From: Ceratorhiza oryzae-sativae
Taxonomy: Eukaryota > Basidiomycota > Agaricomycetes > Cantharellales > Ceratobasidiaceae
NCBI GenBank assembly: GCA_030998015.1
Contig: JARWMV010000232.1
Location: forward strand, 1,364,001-1,428,000
Reading direction: 5' to 3'
DNA: 64,000 nt
The notes under the pieces: generated by a model
Told to the model about the DNA's origin: nothing
The model's database searches: none
What the model saw: only the letters and a program-made list of their open reading frames with translations
Made by a program: the position numbers and the translations under genes
Shown: positions 1 to 12,123 of the stretch, one piece after another
Numbering within the stretch: the first letter of the stretch is position 1
Layout: every line of letters begins with the position of its first letter

Positions 1-2
1 TT

Positions 3-95
3 CAGAATGTTTATATTCGGGGGCCGACCCTGGGCGCGGCCTGCACATACGAACAATGCCTCGACAAGTGGTACCAAAAACGATATCTGAACTAA
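3..95 (+). CDS. 3' end of an unidentified gene (partial)
   Basis: The first bases look like an intron acceptor (CAG at 3-5) followed by an open frame of about 29 codons ending in TAA at 93-95. The frame is GC-rich and reads as plausible protein, ending in CTYEQCLDKWYQKRYLN. The spaced cysteines and the tryptophan-tyrosine pair faintly recall small cysteine-motif proteins, but I do not recognise the family. The rest of the gene lies to the left of the window. It could also be a chance open frame. Confidence 0.3.
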   Translation, partial: QNVYIRGPTLGAACTYEQCLDKWYQKRYLN

Positions 96-996
96 GGTTA
101 TCACTTGCCTGGAGTTTTGTTCAATTTATCGTAAGGTTTTTGTTGGTGAACAAATGTTTGCGGGCAAGAACGGTGGTTGTGGCATCATTGATAATATCAT
201 ATCTACAATTTTCCACCTTGAACCCAGCATATATGCTCTATCCTCCTCTGGGTCGAAATTAGGCTCGGGGTTCACTAGCCTGTAGGCTGCGAGCTTGTAG
301 CGCCATTTATATCTAGGATAAGATTGAATCAGGTCGTGATGTGATTCTTATTGTTCAGTCTTTCACCCGATTATCGCCAGGCGCATACAGATGTCGAAAC
401 CTTAATGCTACCGGTCCGGTAGCCGGCTTGTTCAATTGTACCTACAGTGGGCTTACTGGTGGCCCCCATTTTGGCCAAAGCTGTCGGTTATTTCTCCTCT
501 GTTCATGTTTGCGCATTTTCGTCACATTGAATCGAAACTACACAAAGAATGCGGTCCTTGTTTGCATAGAAGATAGCATGTCTGGGAGAGTACAGTAGAA
601 CCTCTTGATCTGAAATGACGTGGTAAAGAAGCACGTCAAAGAATATAGCGTCGTTTTCGTATGGGCCACTTGTGTGAACCAAGACTGTGTCCCTGTCTAA
701 TAGAGTCCCCACATTTTGCCACCATTCATAACACGTCAAAACTAGTGCCTTTTCAAAACCAGGGGTTTCAAATCAAGAGGTCTTACTGTATTTGTTTATT
801 TACGTCCCTTGGCGCCTGTGGTGGTGACGCCGATCAAATGATCTTGCAGGTAACAACCCGCTTCCTTTTTCAGCTGTTTCTCGAAAGCTCGAGGTTATAA
901 GGCGGGGAGCTGTGCAGATCTCGCCTCACCTCGCACGTAAATATTACATTTCTACCCCTCGTCGACGACCTCGAAGGATATAACCTCGCGTGTAAC
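96..996. other. intergenic, no gene recognised
   Basis: About 900 bases with only short, low-quality open frames on both strands. Presumably it holds the 3' flank of the partial gene on the left and the promoter of the gene that starts at 997. I see no clear TATA box, RNA gene or repeat. Confidence 0.5.
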
Positions 997-1745
997 ATGT
1001 CGACCGTGTACAGCTACTACGCCCCACCATCGTCCCATCACTCCCACCGCTCTCACTCTCATTCCCGATCCATGTCAGAGGCGCGTGGTCCGGTAGTACG
1101 TCTGTTGTGTTCCCAGACTCTGCGCTGCTCGCTCATGCCCTGATCACAGTACATCAGCTCCGGCTCGTCCCACCACGGTGGCTCGCACTATGGCGGCAGC
1201 CGCTACTATGTCGGCAGCACCTACGGCGGCTCGTCCTACGTCTATCCCGACAGGGAGCGAGAACGTGTTGCCAGTGTTACCACGCTCCATCGCCCGCCGC
1301 TCCCCCGCTCCATGAGTTTGACCAGCTTGGTTGGCGAGCCGAGCATCACTGTTATCGTGAGCCCCTCCCCCTGATGTTTTTCGGCGCTATGTGGTCAATG
1401 CTAATACAACATGGGCGCAGCCTCCCTCTAGGAACAGATCACGTTCATCGCTGGGTTACGAGCCACAGTACACTGAGGACGGCCGGCTCCGTCTGGCAAC
1501 TGTTGTCCGGCGGCTGTTTGGACTTGGACCTCGACCCATCGACGATGTGGTATGTCGTGCGTTAATATAGCTCTTGATTCGAACACTTACGGTGTACGCC
1601 CCATTTCTAGAAAGTAAAAGAGGGCAGTAACAGGCTCTGGCCGAAGCTAGGCCGGAGAAAGTCCAAGTCATCATCGACCTATGTCTATCCTAGTCAGACA
1701 TACGAATCGCGCCGTCCTGTCCAGGAGGTTTATCGGTCCCATTGA
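997..1745 (+). CDS. hypothetical Ser/Tyr/Gly-rich protein, 189 aa, four exons
   Basis: Four exons (997-1095, 1150-1356, 1421-1549, 1611-1745) join in phase 0 at every junction with GT..AG introns; the third exon is preceded by a clear CTAAT branch site. The start is the first ATG after a stop-rich leader. The product is low in complexity at the N-terminus (many Ser, His and Tyr, then Gly-Gly-Ser repeats), then has a short more conserved-looking block rich in Arg and Leu (RLATVVRRLFGLGP), and a basic tail with SSSTYVYPSQTYESRRP. I recognise no domain, signal peptide or membrane segment. The consistent phase of all introns is the main reason to believe it is real. The function is unknown. Confidence 0.6.
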
Positions 1746-2063
1746 ACAACCCAACCCGCCTGAAACTTTTTCCCTTGTCGAATGCTGTCCCCATCTCATG
1801 CCGAGCCGATTTCTCGTCACTGCTGTGCTCCCCTCGTTGCCATTTCCCCACGTCTCACTCTAGCTAGCACACACGTGTTGGACAGAGTGGGGCGTGAGCC
1901 CCGACTGGAATTCGATTTCCCATCTTTCGTCTTGACCCTTCGGTTTTCCCACTTCAGAGTTCATGCTGTAGCGCAATATGTATAAAGCCTGATGACTTCA
2001 CGTATTCTATTTCTTGGCCTCGAAATGACATAGAACATTCTGTTCACTTTGCAGCTCACGACC
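1746..2063. other. convergent intergenic spacer
   Basis: This is the 3' flank of the hypothetical gene on the left and of GPN3 on the right. I see no gene. It presumably contains both polyadenylation regions. Confidence 0.5.
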
Positions 2064-3303
2064 CTATTCCATGTCGACAAAGTCACCTTGATCCATGTCC
2101 TTCGGCTGCCGACCAAATCCCTCAGTTAAATTGACAAACCCAGCCGACGAAACTCACCTCTCGTGGCTCCTCGTCTTCTCCGTACTGCATTGTGTAGTCA
2201 ATGTGACTGAGTACGGATTCCAGGGATCGGGTTGACGAAAGATTGAGAGGCAGGAACGACACGAGCGGGTGGTCCTCAATCTATTGGATGAATTCCCGTT
2301 AAAATCTACATAGATACAAGCCTCTGCTACATACCAATTGCACAAGCGCTTGGTTGAGGTGGTGGAATCGTGGATTTTGCTGCTCTGTGGTTGATGGTTG
2401 ACCAGGAGCCGACGCCATAAGAAATGGGTCTGGGTCCAGAAACCTAAGCACCGAAGCATCCAGCTCCTGTCGGGTTGGTTGTAATTTGGCTGGCTCACCT
2501 CGCGACGTCTCGTCTTCCTTTGACACCATTTCGTGCATCACCACTTACGAGATCCATTTTGGACATGACATTAATCCAAGGGATGCTGAAATTTACCATG
2601 GCAGACATGGCAGACATGACTCCGCTAGAGCGTGGACATGTGTTAAGGACCGCAGTCGTGTATTTTCGGGAGACTGGACGAACCTAAAGTACTTGTATCT
2701 ATCCTCCATAAACTGAGAGTCGAGCAGGTACACTCCACAGAGCCGAATACCCATTCGGGATAGGTGGGACATGAGAGTCGGAAGTAGTGGATGGTGGGTA
2801 TACAGTTCAATTTGGCCTGGCAAAGTGGGTCAATGTGTGTCGCACTGGCAAAATAAAACCATACCTGGGCAGTCGATAATAATATAATCATTGCCATATT
2901 CTCCAATCTCTTCATCCAGCCAGTCCATATTTTGAAGCAAGTACCTACGTGCACCATCATTCAGGACTCACAAATCGCACATTCAACCAGTGGCACTCAC
3001 ACTCACTCGAAGCAATAAATCAGTCCACCGTTAGGACCAAACCCCAGCTCCTCCATCACATCCTCTAGACTGACTAAAACGGTTCAAAAATGTGTTTGTC
3101 CAACGCACAGCAAGGTGTACTCGCCTAATCAAGTCCCGGATGTCAATGGCCGGTTCATACTCGAACGATCCTGGGTCCGCGGCTGGATCCAGGTTAAACA
3201 AATGCGCAGTCCTCTTGACAGTCTGCATATGCGTTTGCAGCGCTGTACAAAACGTAGACTTTCCAGCGCCCGCAGGCCCGCATACTAGAATCGCGTATCG
3301 CAT
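2064..3303 (-). CDS. GPN3: GPN-loop GTPase 3
   Basis: GPN3 proteins are small GTPases that help assemble RNA polymerase II and carry it into the nucleus, together with GPN1. Read from 3303 down, eight exons give about 285 residues, the normal family length. Visible motifs are the P-loop GPAGAGKST near residue 9, the family-defining Gly-Pro-Asn loop (GFGPNGGL, about residue 73), the DCPGQIE G3 motif, and SKMD in place of the usual NKxD. The start matches the family N-terminus (MRYAILV). The tail is acidic ([11 protein letters not shown]). Intron 1 (3070-3124) uses a GC donor (AG|GCGAGT); only this splice restores the conserved [10 protein letters not shown]. All other introns are GT-AG. The gene is divergent from PYM, with 123 bases between the start codons, so they probably share a promoter. 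Confidence 0.93.
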
Positions 3304-3426
3304 CTCAGGTGGTGGTGGCGGGGTCGGGGAAAAAGAGTCCCGAGTCAAGCGCTGCGTGTGCACCGCCACCAAGATCTCCGGGGAACCACTTTATCACCAA
3401 ACCACCACCTCGTCACGAATCTAATC
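3304..3426. promoter_or_regulatory. short bidirectional promoter, GPN3/PYM
   Basis: Only 123 bases separate the start codons of GPN3 (minus) and PYM (plus). Both promoters and both 5' leaders must lie here or inside the neighbouring genes. I see no strong TATA box. That both genes are expressed from this stretch is inference. Confidence 0.55.
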
Positions 3427-4025
3427 ATGTCGCTTCCACCACTCAATCCGGACCAAACCGTGTCCGGAATCACCGTCGACCCCAAAACTCTAGAGAGAGT
3501 CGTTCCTTCGAGTCGAAGAGCCGATGGGAGGTGGGTAATGGGCTTTTTCGTTCGTTTCTTTCGTGGGTGATAAGACGTATTTACTATGGCGGCTATAGTG
3601 TTCGTAAGGAACTAAAGATCCGGCCGGGTTTCACCCCCCAGGAAGACGTGTCCCGCTTTCGAGGCTCGAGGCAGCAGGCTGCCGATCGAGCTGCCTTGCC
3701 CAAGGGGCACATTATCGGCTGGGTCCCACCTTCGTCTGAAACAAAGCCCAAGCCCAAAGTCAAACCGGCGGGGAGTAGTCTCGCTGCGGCGGCGGCAGCT
3801 GCTGCGGCTGATACGGCTGGGCTATCCAAAGCTCAAAAGAAGAACGCAAAGAGGGCGGAGAAGAGGGCTGAGAAGAAGGCTGAAGCTCGAGTTGTGAAGG
3901 AAAACTGGGACGACGAGGACGAGGACGAAAAGGCTGAGGCAAAGGGGGAAGCTACGCTTGCTGAAGCCGACAAAGGCGATGTGGATGCATTGGCTAAAGA
4001 GATCGAGCAACTCGATGTCAAATGA
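3427..4025 (+). CDS. PYM1: partner of Y14 and Mago (PYM), exon-junction-complex recycling factor
   Basis: PYM binds the Mago-Y14 core of the exon junction complex and removes it from mRNA at the ribosome. Two exons (3427-3530 and 3599-4025) join as GAT GGG AG|T GTT to give 176 residues. The N-terminal block GITVDPKTLERVVPSSRR followed by VRKELKIRPGFTPQED is the conserved Mago-Y14-binding region. The middle is low in complexity (an alanine run near residue 95). The rest is a Lys/Glu/Arg-rich coiled-coil-like tail with an acidic stretch WDDEDEDE, as in other PYM proteins. The gene ends 260 bases from the converging phosphoacetylglucosamine mutase gene. Identification rests on the N-terminal block. 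Confidence 0.85.
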
Positions 4026-4285
4026 AGTATGATCACCCGTGGTTCGTGAATGCTTGGCGGAATCTGATTGAAGCGGCAACTAATACCTACCCCAACAACA
4101 GCGACCGAAATATTATCGATACCCAGCTAGTTTTGCACATACATTGTTCGTTGTATTGCTATTCCGGGCATAGCCATTCAATACATTCTACATTCACTAA
4201 AACAACGGAAAGGGCTTGCGGCGGCGTTTGGATCGCTACGCGTCTATTGTTAGCATACAGTTTATACGTCCTCTGTCCAAAGGAA

Positions 4286-6151
4286 TTAATAAGTATCGCG
4301 TGGTCGCCCAAATTGATCAATCTCTCCGTGGTCATATACCAGGCGCGCAACTCGAGTCGCCAGTTCTAAATATAGCCATTAGATCAGACCCGTGTGCGGC
4401 TGAAATGCAACCCACCTTCAACCTGTGCCACATTGGAGCACTCTGCATATACTCGCACCACATCCTCTGTCCCACTGGGCCGGACAAACGATCGTCCAGA
4501 TTCGTATTTACGCACAGTGTCGTCGATTGCCTTTTGCAGCCCTACCGGTGTGGCAAGTCGACGCTCGGCATCTTCGGTGGTAAAGATGCTACGGTCAGGG
4601 ACTTGGACTTTCATCAACCGGTTAGGGAGGTCGGTGTACAACGAGTCCCACTCGACACATGTATAGAGCCGATGGGCGAGAACAACTTCGACCAGAAGGA
4701 GATCAGACAAGGCATCCCCAACCGTTTGATTGATCAAATCCCTGAGGTTGCGTAAATTGTTGAGGTGTGTGGCCTGTGAGGGAGTGCTGGGCGGATGCTT
4801 ATCTAGCAATTCCAGCGTCGAGTGAGAGAACAAGAGTTCCGTGTCCGTTGGCTTCAAAGTATACACCAATACCAAAGCGTTGAGCAGCGTGATGGAGATG
4901 TTTGACACCGGTAGGGGTGCATTTGACAGGCAACCGACTGGAAAGGTACTTGGTCGAATTGCCATTTGCGTAAGCCGTCTGCACAATGCCAACCTCGATT
5001 CTTCCGGCAAGACCGGCACCCTTGACCGCATCCACAAAGTAACCAGCAACAAGCGCCGCGATCTTGTCTCCATCGAGCAAACGGAACTGCCTGCGTTCGT
5101 CGACGTAGTAGTAGATGAGCCGATCTGCATCGCCGTCGAAGCTGCACGCGCGTTGAAGGATCTTCATGTTCTCGGCCATAGAAGGAGGGAGCCTTTGCTG
5201 TGTCTTGACGAAATCGGCCCCAGCTTGGTTGTTGAGGGCTCCCTCTGTGTCAATCGCGGTGTTGATGGGAATAAACTTCAGGATGTCCTCGACATATGGT
5301 GCAAACTTTTGTATAGCTAGGTAGCCTACGCCATTCGCGCAGTCCACAACGAGAGGGCTCGGTTGTTGTTTATTCGTCTATTAGGTCAACCTTAAGACTC
5401 GCGCCGTGTCCATCGCACATCAGTACTCACCATGAGAGTGCGAAAGGCGGTAGCCAATTTCGTGTAGTATCCCTCCACCGTGTCTTCTCCATACGCTTCA
5501 GATGTACCCTTGGTATTGACGCATCGCACGAGATAGTGAACAATCGGCGTGGTCTGTACCCCTTCGTTTCGCCCGACAGCGCCGACTGCCGACAACCCGT
5601 CCTCAAGGGCTTTGATAAGAGCCGGACCAGAAGGGCGAGTGTCGCGCGCATACAAAACATGGGCAGGTTTCTTCAAATCAATCTTGAGCGAGTTGACAGA
5701 TGGTCACATCCTTCGATAAATTCCTCGGTGCTGGGCGCGTTTGCGAGGGCCGTCGCGTATCCCTCCCATGCAGCCTCGAGCATTTCGCCCCGCGGGTCGA
5801 TGAGCTTCACGCCATTGTCCTAGCCACACCTACAATTTAAAAATAAGACTTTTGGCTGAAAATTCATACTGACGTGTTCTGGGTTGTGCGACGCTGTAAC
5901 CATGACCCCGATGGTCTTGCCATCAAGGAGTTTGCTTCGGAGCGCTGCGAGCACGCCTACGCGAAACAACACAGAGTCGAGAGTTTCCGCTCTGCAAGGC
6001 GGACCTGGTCAAATATCCGGCTTATAACAAGGTTCACGACACACACTTACAGCGTTCTAAACCCTGCAGTTCCATATGAGAACTTGTATCGCGCGGGTTT
6101 GGGGTGAAGCTCCGAAAAATGAGCGATCTGGGTCCTAGGGAGTTCGGCCAT
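4286..6151 (-). CDS. PCM1: phosphoacetylglucosamine mutase, with two apparent frameshifts
   Basis: This enzyme interconverts GlcNAc-6-P and GlcNAc-1-P on the way to UDP-GlcNAc, needed for chitin and N-glycans. Visible parts in order are the N-terminal [12 protein letters not shown], the phosphoserine loop [14 protein letters not shown], the metal-binding loop SFDGDADRL, the sugar-binding FEANGHGT and the C-terminal phosphate-binding [16 protein letters not shown]. The start is the ATG at 6151. Introns are in-frame, including one ending CCTAATAG before the DCANG exon and one near the 3' end. Two places break the frame inside conserved sequence: near 5698-5700, where one base seems lost before [10 protein letters not shown], and near 4831-4838, just after FEANGHGT, where two bases seem lost from a CT repeat. 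Both are explicable as small deletions. The gene is normally essential, so this may be an assembly error or a dead allele of one nucleus. Confidence 0.82.
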
Positions 6152-7472
6152 CTTGTTAGAATGCTGTTTTGTCGAGTTGGAGGGTTGAAGGAGAGCGCAA
6201 GTTACTGGCACTTGCCAGGGTTTCATGTTTGTAATTACAGGGTTTGGGGCTGTGCAATGAATCATCCGTAATCAAATAGGAGGCGCATATAATCACCCGT
6301 TGGGGGTTCCATTTCTTAATCACATGCACTAGTGGGGTGGATATAGGGGAACTTGGTTTCCCTAATGCTAGGAGTCACAAAATTAATCCTATACACCCCG
6401 CCCTCCGCATTGTTGACCCTGACCAAGAGCTAGCCTGGCGTTCAGAGCTGGCAGCCTTCCTGGCTTCTCTGAATTATGATTTACTTCAACAAACGGAATA
6501 AATTTAATTATAAGGTCCGTATGGTGTAGGAATATTCCTACAGCATTCTAGTCGCTTAGGGTCTTGCATTAGGTACAGATCATTAAATACAAACGACATT
6601 TGCGTTTGTGAAAGAGATGAACTTTTGGTTATGAACTTGGGTTCGCATGCCACGTTATGTGGCTAGCATTCACCTCATGTGCATCCAATAGCGATCCAAT
6701 ATCGCTGAGATATATTGATACCTAGACGACAAAGATATACTCTCAAGCCTCATGCGTGGGGCTCACATAAGCAACGTCACAACATGAGGGTTTGGGGTGG
6801 GATGGTCAATTTAATAGCAACCGAAACCAAGTCGAATCTTTAGACCATACTACTCGTATAGATGATGAACAGACGGGTAGGCAATAACCCATTATGATTC
6901 TTGGACGTATCGGAACCGTTCATCGAAATTACACTGTTGGCGGTCAGACTTTATGGCACTTGGTTCGACCTTGGAACCGGAGCGATATCCCTATGTGCCC
7001 TAGGTGAATAGTGCGGTGTCGACTCGAAACATTTGGGCAACGCGTAATCTAGCGGACAGCTGGAAGCGAACCTACAGCTTGTGTTTGTTGTCCATGAGAA
7101 ACTGTATATAAACATCTGGCCGAAGGCATATGTTTATATGTTCAACGTGTAGAAAGGTGCATATGGTGGTGACAGTCTTGTGAGTTTCGAAGCTGATTGT
7201 TGCAGACAAGAAGGGCTCGGGGGAGACATGAGCTCGATCGGCAGCTGCCGCCTGGTTGACTTGTCGCTCGGGACTTGGATCGAAACTCGGACGCCAAGGG
7301 GGGCGGTGTTAGATAAGCGGCTAGGCACCGCAGTTGTTCGCTGATGGATCCTCGGCAGGCGTCATTTTTGAGGTCATCCCACGCACGTTTCGCCCCCATG
7401 CGTTGCCAATAATACCCCTTCGCTCCTTGGCCACCCACTCTCATCCCGGCGACGACGACGACGACCTCCAGC
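6152..7472. other. divergent intergenic region, no gene recognised
   Basis: This 1.3 kb stretch separates the mutase start from the transporter start. It is more AT-rich than the genes and full of stops. It should hold both promoters. The long open frame on the minus strand (7142-7852) lies mostly antisense to the transporter exons and is not supported as a gene. I see no repeat or RNA gene. Confidence 0.5.
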
Positions 7473-9553
7473 ATGTTGCTCTCGGCCCAGTATATGGCAG
7501 AGAAGACTCTGCCGCCCATCGGCCCACTGTTGCTCACTGTGTTTGCGGTAGGTGTTGTGTCTCGTTCGCGAGGTCTTGTGTTGACGACTCGATAGTGCAT
7601 CCTCGAAGTGTTCATCCTCTGCTTCGCCGGATGGTAGGTTGCCCATTCCCAATGGCATCGGGGGCGCCACTTACAGTTCCACAGGGTGCTTGCACGCGTC
7701 GGAATCCTCGATCGCAAGACACAGAAGCAGCTTAATCGGCTCAATGTCTCTCTGTTCACCCCCTCTCTCTTGTTTAACAAGGTCGCCTTCTCTCTGTCTC
7801 CCAGCAAACTCCGCGAGCTATGGGTCATTCCCATTTTCTTCATCGTTATCACTGCAGTGTCCAGCCTCGTAGCCTTTGTGCTTGGCGTTGTCTTTCGGCT
7901 CAGGCGGTCCCAACGGTAATTTTCTTTGCCCTTCGGCTATGCGCACGATGACCCATGTTCCACCAGCAATTTCGCCATTGCTGCGAGTGCCTTCCAGAAC
8001 AGCAATAGTTTGCCGATTGCTCTCATGCAGAGCCTCGTTGTGACTGTACACGAGCTCAAATGGGGCAAAGGCGATACCAAGGACTCCATGCTCGGGCGAG
8101 CTCTCACATATCTGGTTCTATACAGCACACTTGGTATGATGGTATGTACAGATTGTGTGACATATTGTGCGAGTTGGCTGACTCGTGTGCACTAGCTGCG
8201 GTGGAGCTATGGCGTGCACCTTCTTGCACAGGCCGACGAGGAAACTTTGGTACCCAATAATGTTGTAACTGAGACAACTCCGCTTCTGGGTAGCCAAGAC
8301 GAGGATGCAACGCTCCGCGGCTCGCCTGATGCCTCCCTTCCACGAAGCAAGTCGCGGCTTTCGGTGACGTTTGATTCGACGGCGGATGAGAACACGTCGT
8401 CAAGTTCGTCGCCAAGCCCTTCGCTATCACCACTGCCACCTCAGCCTCCAAACCTCGTTGACAGCAATTCCAAACTCAAGGTTCCTAGCGAACAGGACTT
8501 TACTCGGCCGAGGGTTGGCCGAAAGGCCACGGCCCACGGTGAGCTCTTCTTAGCTATGGTATACGTAACTTATTCTTAACTGTCACGCTTAGCCTTCTAC
8601 TCATTCCCAGCAACTCCTGCGCGGTCGCGTGATAACCTTGCGTCGTCTGCCGGATCGAGTGATACAGAATCCGCGAATGAACACGACGAACTGGCGGCTG
8701 ATGACGAGTGGGGAACACGGCCGTTGTTACCTCGGGCGTCCACTGCCCCAACGTCGTCTCGCTTCCAATCGTACGTTCGCAAAGCTCGGCGCCGCATAGT
8801 CAAGTTCTTGAAAGGCGTGAACGAGTTTATGACGATTCCAATGTATGCGGCTGTCGCGAGCTTGATCGTGGCATGCGTTCAGCCTATGCAACATGCGCTG
8901 GAGAACCATATGCAGCCGGTCAAGGGCGCACTCTTGAACGCCGGAGCTTGCTCTATCCCTGTAACTCTGATCGTTCTCGGGGCTTACTTTTACCGACCAA
9001 AAGAGGAATCAGCGGTGGCTGCGGATTTCGCTGATAGACGGATCTCGACTGCTAGCACATCCACTTTCGTTGGAAGTCTGCGCAATGGACTACCGCTTCG
9101 CTCGCTGTTGCGCAAACCAGAGGCTCCCGAACAGTACCCTGGCGAAACAAAGACTGTGTTTATTGCGGTCCTGTCGCGTATGGTCATTACACCTTTGGTA
9201 TTGCTACCGTTGATGGCGGTGTTTACGACGTATGATCCGCATGCGCTATTTTCAGAGTAAGCACATCTTCTCGGCCGTCCAAGCCTATGTTAACGTTTAT
9301 TTTCAGTCCGATTTTTGTGGTGTCGATTGTGCTCCTGATATCATCTCCCCCGGCACTCACCTTGGCACAGGTATGCCCAATAACATTTGATCAAACCTCA
9401 TAAATCTAATCATTCATGCAGATCACTCAAGCGGCTTCGGGAGATGCTTTTGAGCGACTGATTAGCAGAACCATTTTCTGGGGATACTGCATCTTTACAC
9501 CCCCACTCACCATCCTTTTCGTAGTATTGGGACTCATTATAGCAAAACTATAG
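7473..9553 (+). CDS. auxin-efflux-carrier-family membrane transporter
   Basis: Eight exons (7473-7547, 7596-7633, 7685-7915, 7967-8141, 8196-8538, 8593-9256, 9307-9370, 9422-9553) give 573 residues; every junction keeps the frame. The N-terminal helical block includes RVGILDRKTQKQLNRLNVSL, the membrane helix after SKLRELWVIP, and FQNSNSLPIALMQSL, all typical of this fungal/plant family. A Ser/Pro-rich loop (about residues 190-345) separates it from a C-terminal block of hydrophobic helices ending ILFVVLGLIIAKL. Family members reside in the ER or plasma membrane; fungal substrates are mostly unknown, so transport of auxin should not be assumed. The first two exons are short and were placed by phase and hydrophobicity. 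Confidence 0.88.
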
Positions 9554-9750
9554 ATTCTGTTTTCTTGTCGGTTGAAAATGCGTATACTGGATATACGCTG
9601 CCATGTTAGAGGCTACTGGGGTGTCATGTAATGTAAATAGTAATACACACAGCTTTGTTTTTATTTGGTTATGTTGTACCTGAAATGTGTCATGACGGTG
9701 CTGGGTCATCTGATTCTCAACTCCTCCACAACCACATCAAAATTGAAAAA

Positions 9751-12123
9751 ATGGAGGTAGACACTGCGAACAAGGAAGATACGTACTCGCGCCGTGACCG
9801 GGACGACCGGGATGATCGCGACCGCCGAGACAGGCGCGACCGCGACCGTAGCCGCAGTCGGGACCGTGAACGAGATCGCGAGCGTGACCGAGACCGCGAT
9901 CGCGACAGGCGGGACGGTATGCAAAATTCTATTCTTCCTCTTTTTATTACTCACACAATGTGTTCCCAGACCGGCGTAGGGGTGACTACTACGATGACGA
10001 TAGGGTGAGTGAGGACCACTGCGGTCCCACCTTCCCAGTTCTTCACACATAAACGCTTCGTTACTGACAATGGAACAGCGTCGACGCAAGGAGCGCTCGT
10101 CTCGCTCTCGCTCACGTTCTCGTGACCGCCGCCGCTCGAATTCGCCTGGGATGCGTAGCAGCCGACGTCGCCGCTCGCGCAGCCGTGATCGTGGGGACCG
10201 TGACCGTGGAGATCGGTTCTCGCGTTCCCTTGGAGGGCCGATCAATGCAGACCCCGAGGAGGCGGCCGAAATGAGCAAGAACAGCAAAAAGGAGAACCGG
10301 GTCTATGTCGGCAACCTCAGTTACGACGTCAAGTACGGCGACCTGATGGAGTTTATGAGGGGAGGTGGGTGGATGATGGATTTTATGGCTTTTTGGTTTT
10401 TGGGGGTCGCTTTTTCTTCTGGTGGTGGTGGCTTTGGGGAAAGGAATGGAGCTGAGCAGGTTGTGGGAGCAGGGCTTGGGGAAGCGGTTTATGCAGAGCG
10501 GGTTCCTGGAGGGGACTTTTTCATGGCGTCGCGGCCGTCGCCACCACCACTATTCTTCATTGCACCACTTCGAGCGGGGCGAGCTTGGTTGCGGGGGCGT
10601 GCTGGATAAGGTCGGATTGTTGATGGGATTTTTCTGGTGATGCCGGTTTGGGTCACGTTAGCTGGCGAGGTTGTGTTTGCCGAGGTTCTGGTCACCCCGA
10701 CGGGTGTAAGCAAGGGATGCGGGTGAGTCCTCTTGGCATGGCTATTGTGTGTTTTTGTGGCTCATGCACAAGTGCAGAATCGTAGAGTTCAGCACGCACG
10801 AAGAGGCGCAGCGCGCTATTCGGGACCTGTCCGAGACGCCTTTGCTCGGTCGTCCATCTTCATCCGCGAGGTTCGTGGCCGGTGTTGGTCGGCGCGCTGG
10901 CACGTTTGCTAACGCGTTTATAATAGGACCGTGAGTCGGAGGCCCGGTTCGGTGCCCCCTCGGTGCCAGGTAAGATGGGCGCCGCGATGGCCAACACAGG
11001 CTTCTCGACTCCTCCACCTCGATCTGCTTTTGCAGGAAATAATCCTGGGAACCAATTGTATGTCGGTAACGTAAGTCGCCCTTATTCGGTAGATGAGTGT
11101 AGTTTCTAATGTGTTGTCATTAGCTGCCATATCAGGCTGGATGGCAAGATTTGAAAGACTTGTTCCGTACTGCTGGCGCGATCATTCGGGCCGACATCAA
11201 CGTTGGCTACGATGGTCGGCCCAAGGGCAGCGGGACAGTCATTTTCGAGACGGCCAAGGATGCGCAATCGGCTATTCGTAAGTTAACAAATATAGCTAGC
11301 AAAGCTCTAACATTCGTATTCAGAAATGTACAACGGATATGATTGGTATGGACGTATCATTGAAGTTCGCGAGGTACGACGAGATCGAAACATGATATCA
11401 TCATCCCCTCATATGCTCATTGCAGGATCGATTCGCTGGACTTTCGGGCGGTCGGGGACGTGGGCGCGGCCGTGGGGGAGATCGCGGTGGATTCCGTGGC
11501 GGGCGTGGCGGGTTCGGGGGACGTGGAGGATACGGAAACGTGTCAAACGCAGACCTCTACGCCGACTACTCCGGACCTGATCAGCAAATGGGGGGTGCGG
11601 GTGGATTCGCGATGCCTGAACCAAGTCAGCAAATTATGGTTCGGAATGTAAGTGCGATCGCGATCCGCCCAGCCGGATTATTGACTCGGATCTAGCTCCC
11701 GTGGTCGACGCTCAATGATGACCTGGTCGAGCTGTTCGAAACGACTGGAAACGTAGAGCAGGCAGAAATTCTCTACGACGGCTCGCGGTCCAAAGGCGCA
11801 GGAGTCGTACAATTCTCAACGGTCGAAGAAGCGGAGACCGCTATTGGTGAGTTACCTTTTTGCTGTATGCCGAGGCAAGATCCCGAAAACTAATTGGACC
11901 AAACAGCCAAGTTCCAGGCGTACATGTATGGAGGAAGACCGCTTGGTGAGTCTGCCAGTCTATTTCTAACGCGGCCCTGCGACCCGTACTCTCGTTTTTG
12001 GGTCGCTTGTTGCCTGGCTTCCAGAACGTTGAGCTAATTGTTTGAGCAGACGTCCGGTACAACGATCGATGGCACGAGTTCTCGCCGTCTTCCGCAAAAG
12101 GAGGTCAGACATCGTTGGGGTAA
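9751..12123 (+). CDS. three-RRM SR-type RNA-binding protein, Gbp2/Hrb1-like, one apparent frameshift
   Basis: Yeast Gbp2 and Hrb1 are nuclear mRNP proteins that monitor splicing and accompany mRNA out of the nucleus. Here a start at 9751 opens an Arg/Asp/Ser-rich (RS/RD) domain across three exons. RRM1 begins with NRVYVGNLSYDVKYGDL, RRM2 with NQLYVGNLPYQAGWQDL, and RRM3 with QQIMVRNLPWSTLNDDL. An RGG-like block (GGRGRGRGRGGDRGG) sits between RRM2 and RRM3. The end is TAA at 12121-12123. RRM1 is split by a 297-base intron (10365-10661), about five times the local norm. Just after it, near 10848-10851, the frame breaks: LLGRP should run into an IFIRE-type strand, and one missing C in CCC would explain it. 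The remaining junctions are in phase. Confidence 0.87.

Noticed and set aside
7142..7852. 236-codon open frame on the minus strand
   Set aside because: It lies opposite the first exons of the transporter, whose splice phases and family match are clear; the composition is that of a shadow frame.
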